From NCBI GenBank assembly GCA_023252065.1, contig JAHEXO010000120.1, forward strand, positions 1-6,879: a stretch of 6,879 nt of DNA, given 5' to 3'. Of the stretch, positions 5,921-6,879 are shown piece after piece. Origin of the DNA: Nocardioides sp. GTDB taxonomy: Bacteria; Actinomycetota; Actinomycetes; Propionibacteriales; Nocardioidaceae. A program made the translations under genes and the position numbers. A model generated the notes under the pieces. That model was not told the DNA's origin. It saw only the letters and a program-made list of their open reading frames with translations, and ran no database searches. The first letter of the stretch is position 1. Each line of letters opens with the position of its first letter.

Positions 5921-6879
5921 GTGCGCGTCCTGGTCGTCAACACCGGATCGAGCAGCCTCAAGCTCAGCGTGCTCCACGACGAGCAGACTGTGGCTGCGCA
6001 CACCGTGGAACGGTGGGACGGCGCGGGTGACCTCGACCCGCTCCGTGCCTTCCTGTCCGGGGCGGGGTTCTCGGAGGGGGCCGCCCTCGACGCGGTCGGG
6101 CACCGGGTGGTGCACGGAGGTCCACGGCTCCGCGAGCCGGTCCGGCTCGACGACGAGGCGGTCGACTACCTCGACTCGATCTCCGACCTGGCTCCGCTGC
6201 ACAACCCCCGGGCAGTCGCCGCCATCCGTGCCATGGGGGAGCTGCTGCCCGACCTGCCTTCGGTGGCGGCGTTCGACACGGCGTTCCACGCGACGATCCC
6301 CGACGCCGCCGCGACCTATGCCCTGCCCCGGGAGTGGAACCATCGCTTCGGCCTGCGTCGCTACGGCTTCCACGGCCTCTCCCACGCGCACGCCGTACGA
6401 CGTGGGGCGGAGCTGGTCGGTCGCCCGGCCGGCGAGCTCCGGATCGTCTCCTGCCACCTCGGCGCCGGCGCGTCGCTTTGCGCGGTCCGCGACGGCCGGT
6501 CGGTCGACACCACGATGGGGTTCACACCGTTGGCCGGGCTCGTCATGTAGACCCGGGTCGGCTCGGTCGACCCCGGCATCCTTCTCTGGCTGCTGGAGCA
6601 CGGTGGCGTCGACGTCGAGACGCTCGGTGGCGTCCTCGAGCACCAGTCCGGGCTGAAGGGGCTCTCCGGCACCTCCGGTGACCTGCGCGACGTGCTCGCC
6701 GCCCGCGCCGCCGGCGACACCGACGCGGCCCTCGCCTTCGACGTCTACCTCCACCGGCTCGTCCGGGAGATCGGGTCGATGGTGGCGAGCGCCGGCGGCC
6801 TCGACCTGCTGGTCTTCACCGGCGGGATGGGGGAGCACTCGCCGGAGGTGCGGGCGGCCACGGCCGACGGGCTGTTCCC
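5921..6879 (+). pseudogene. ackA: Acetate kinase, interrupted by an in-frame TAG at codon 210 (runs off right edge)
   Basis: Acetate kinase would convert acetyl phosphate from Xfp plus ADP to acetate plus ATP. GTG 5921 lies 6 bases after the xfp stop; GGAGG at 5905-5909 is a possible ribosome binding site within the xfp end, so co-transcription is likely. The first 209 residues are clear AckA: N7-T-G-S-S-S-L-K14, GHRVVHGG (60-67), PLHNP (92-96), AFDTAFH (117-123, D119), RYGFHGLSHAH (147-157, H151). After TAG (6548-6550) the same frame continues for 109 codons with TRVGSVDPGILLWLL, LSGTSGDLR and FTGGMGEHS, all AckA motifs, with unchanged GC-rich codon use. Numbering is 29 lower than the Methanosarcina enzyme from R91 onward. 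The product stopping at 209 would lack catalytic Arg (R241 equivalent, codon 212) and the C-terminal nucleotide-binding half, so it should be inactive. Alternatives are a sequencing error or readthrough. The usual HLGNGAS motif reads HLGAGAS (179-185). The last 70 or so residues are outside the window. Confidence 0.8.
6548..6550 (+). other. In-frame amber codon inside ackA
   Basis: TAG replaces the residue after GLVM in the conserved GLVM-G-T-R segment of acetate kinase. Both flanks stay in the same frame, so there is no insertion or deletion. From a CAG codon this is a single C-to-T change; from the family-typical Gly (GGN) or from Ala (GCG) at least two changes are needed. The bases following (ACC) are not a known strong readthrough context. 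Confidence 0.95.

Noticed and set aside
6548..6550. Pyrrolysine insertion or programmed readthrough at the ackA TAG
   Set aside because: No pyrrolysine biosynthesis context is visible, acetate kinase is not a pyrrolysine protein family, selenocysteine uses TGA rather than TAG, and the downstream bases do not match a known readthrough motif. A mutation or sequence error is simpler.
4616..6838. Very long minus-strand open frame (740 codons) opposite xfp and ackA, and similar ones at 2747-4588, 1353-2420 and 268-1422
   Set aside because: These are mirror frames produced by strong GC third-position bias. Their translations are low-complexity (V/E/D/R/G/H rich), cross boundaries of clearly real genes and show no domain.

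Overview
The window is very GC-rich, with strongly GC-biased third codon positions and GTG/ATG starts. This fits a high-GC actinobacterium; a Nocardioides-like member of the Propionibacteriales is plausible, but that is an inference from base composition and gene style only. It is gene-dense, with no stretch over about 150 bases without a gene and no RNA gene, CRISPR array, insertion sequence or long repeat that I can see.

Layout: (1) At the left edge, on the minus strand, lies the first 39 codons of a DeoR-family regulator with its helix-turn-helix; the rest is outside the window. (2) A 146-base divergent control region follows, holding a likely leaderless promoter for the regulator, a candidate promoter facing right and a 13-base palindrome that could be an operator. 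(3) A three-gene plus-strand operon encodes a CUT1-type carbohydrate ABC importer: a lipoprotein sugar-binding protein and two permeases, joined by 4-base GTGA and ATGA overlaps. No ATPase gene is present in the window, so the importer probably borrows a shared MsiK-type ATPase encoded elsewhere. (4) A 99-base gap carries a well-formed promoter and two GGGAC/GGTCG-type inverted motifs. (5) A two-gene operon follows: xfp (phosphoketolase, complete, 811 aa) and, 6 bases later, ackA (acetate kinase), which runs off the right edge.

The genes form a coherent sugar-to-acetate module. The importer, probably under the divergent DeoR regulator, brings in a carbohydrate. Phosphoketolase splits xylulose 5-phosphate and/or fructose 6-phosphate with inorganic phosphate to acetyl phosphate, and acetate kinase turns acetyl phosphate plus ADP into acetate plus ATP. 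The substrate cannot be told from sequence, and whether the two operons are regulated together is unproven.

The most striking observation is an in-frame TAG at codon 210 of ackA. The reading frame, codon bias and acetate kinase motifs continue intact on the far side, so this looks like a very recent nonsense mutation, a sequencing or assembly error, or (least likely) readthrough. The truncated product would end two residues before the conserved catalytic arginine of the family. The same ackA is compact (29 residues missing near the N-terminus relative to the Methanosarcina enzyme) and has Ala in place of the usual active-site Asn of the HLGNGAS motif. I found no convincing evidence of a wholly new biological system; the rest is recognisable metabolism.
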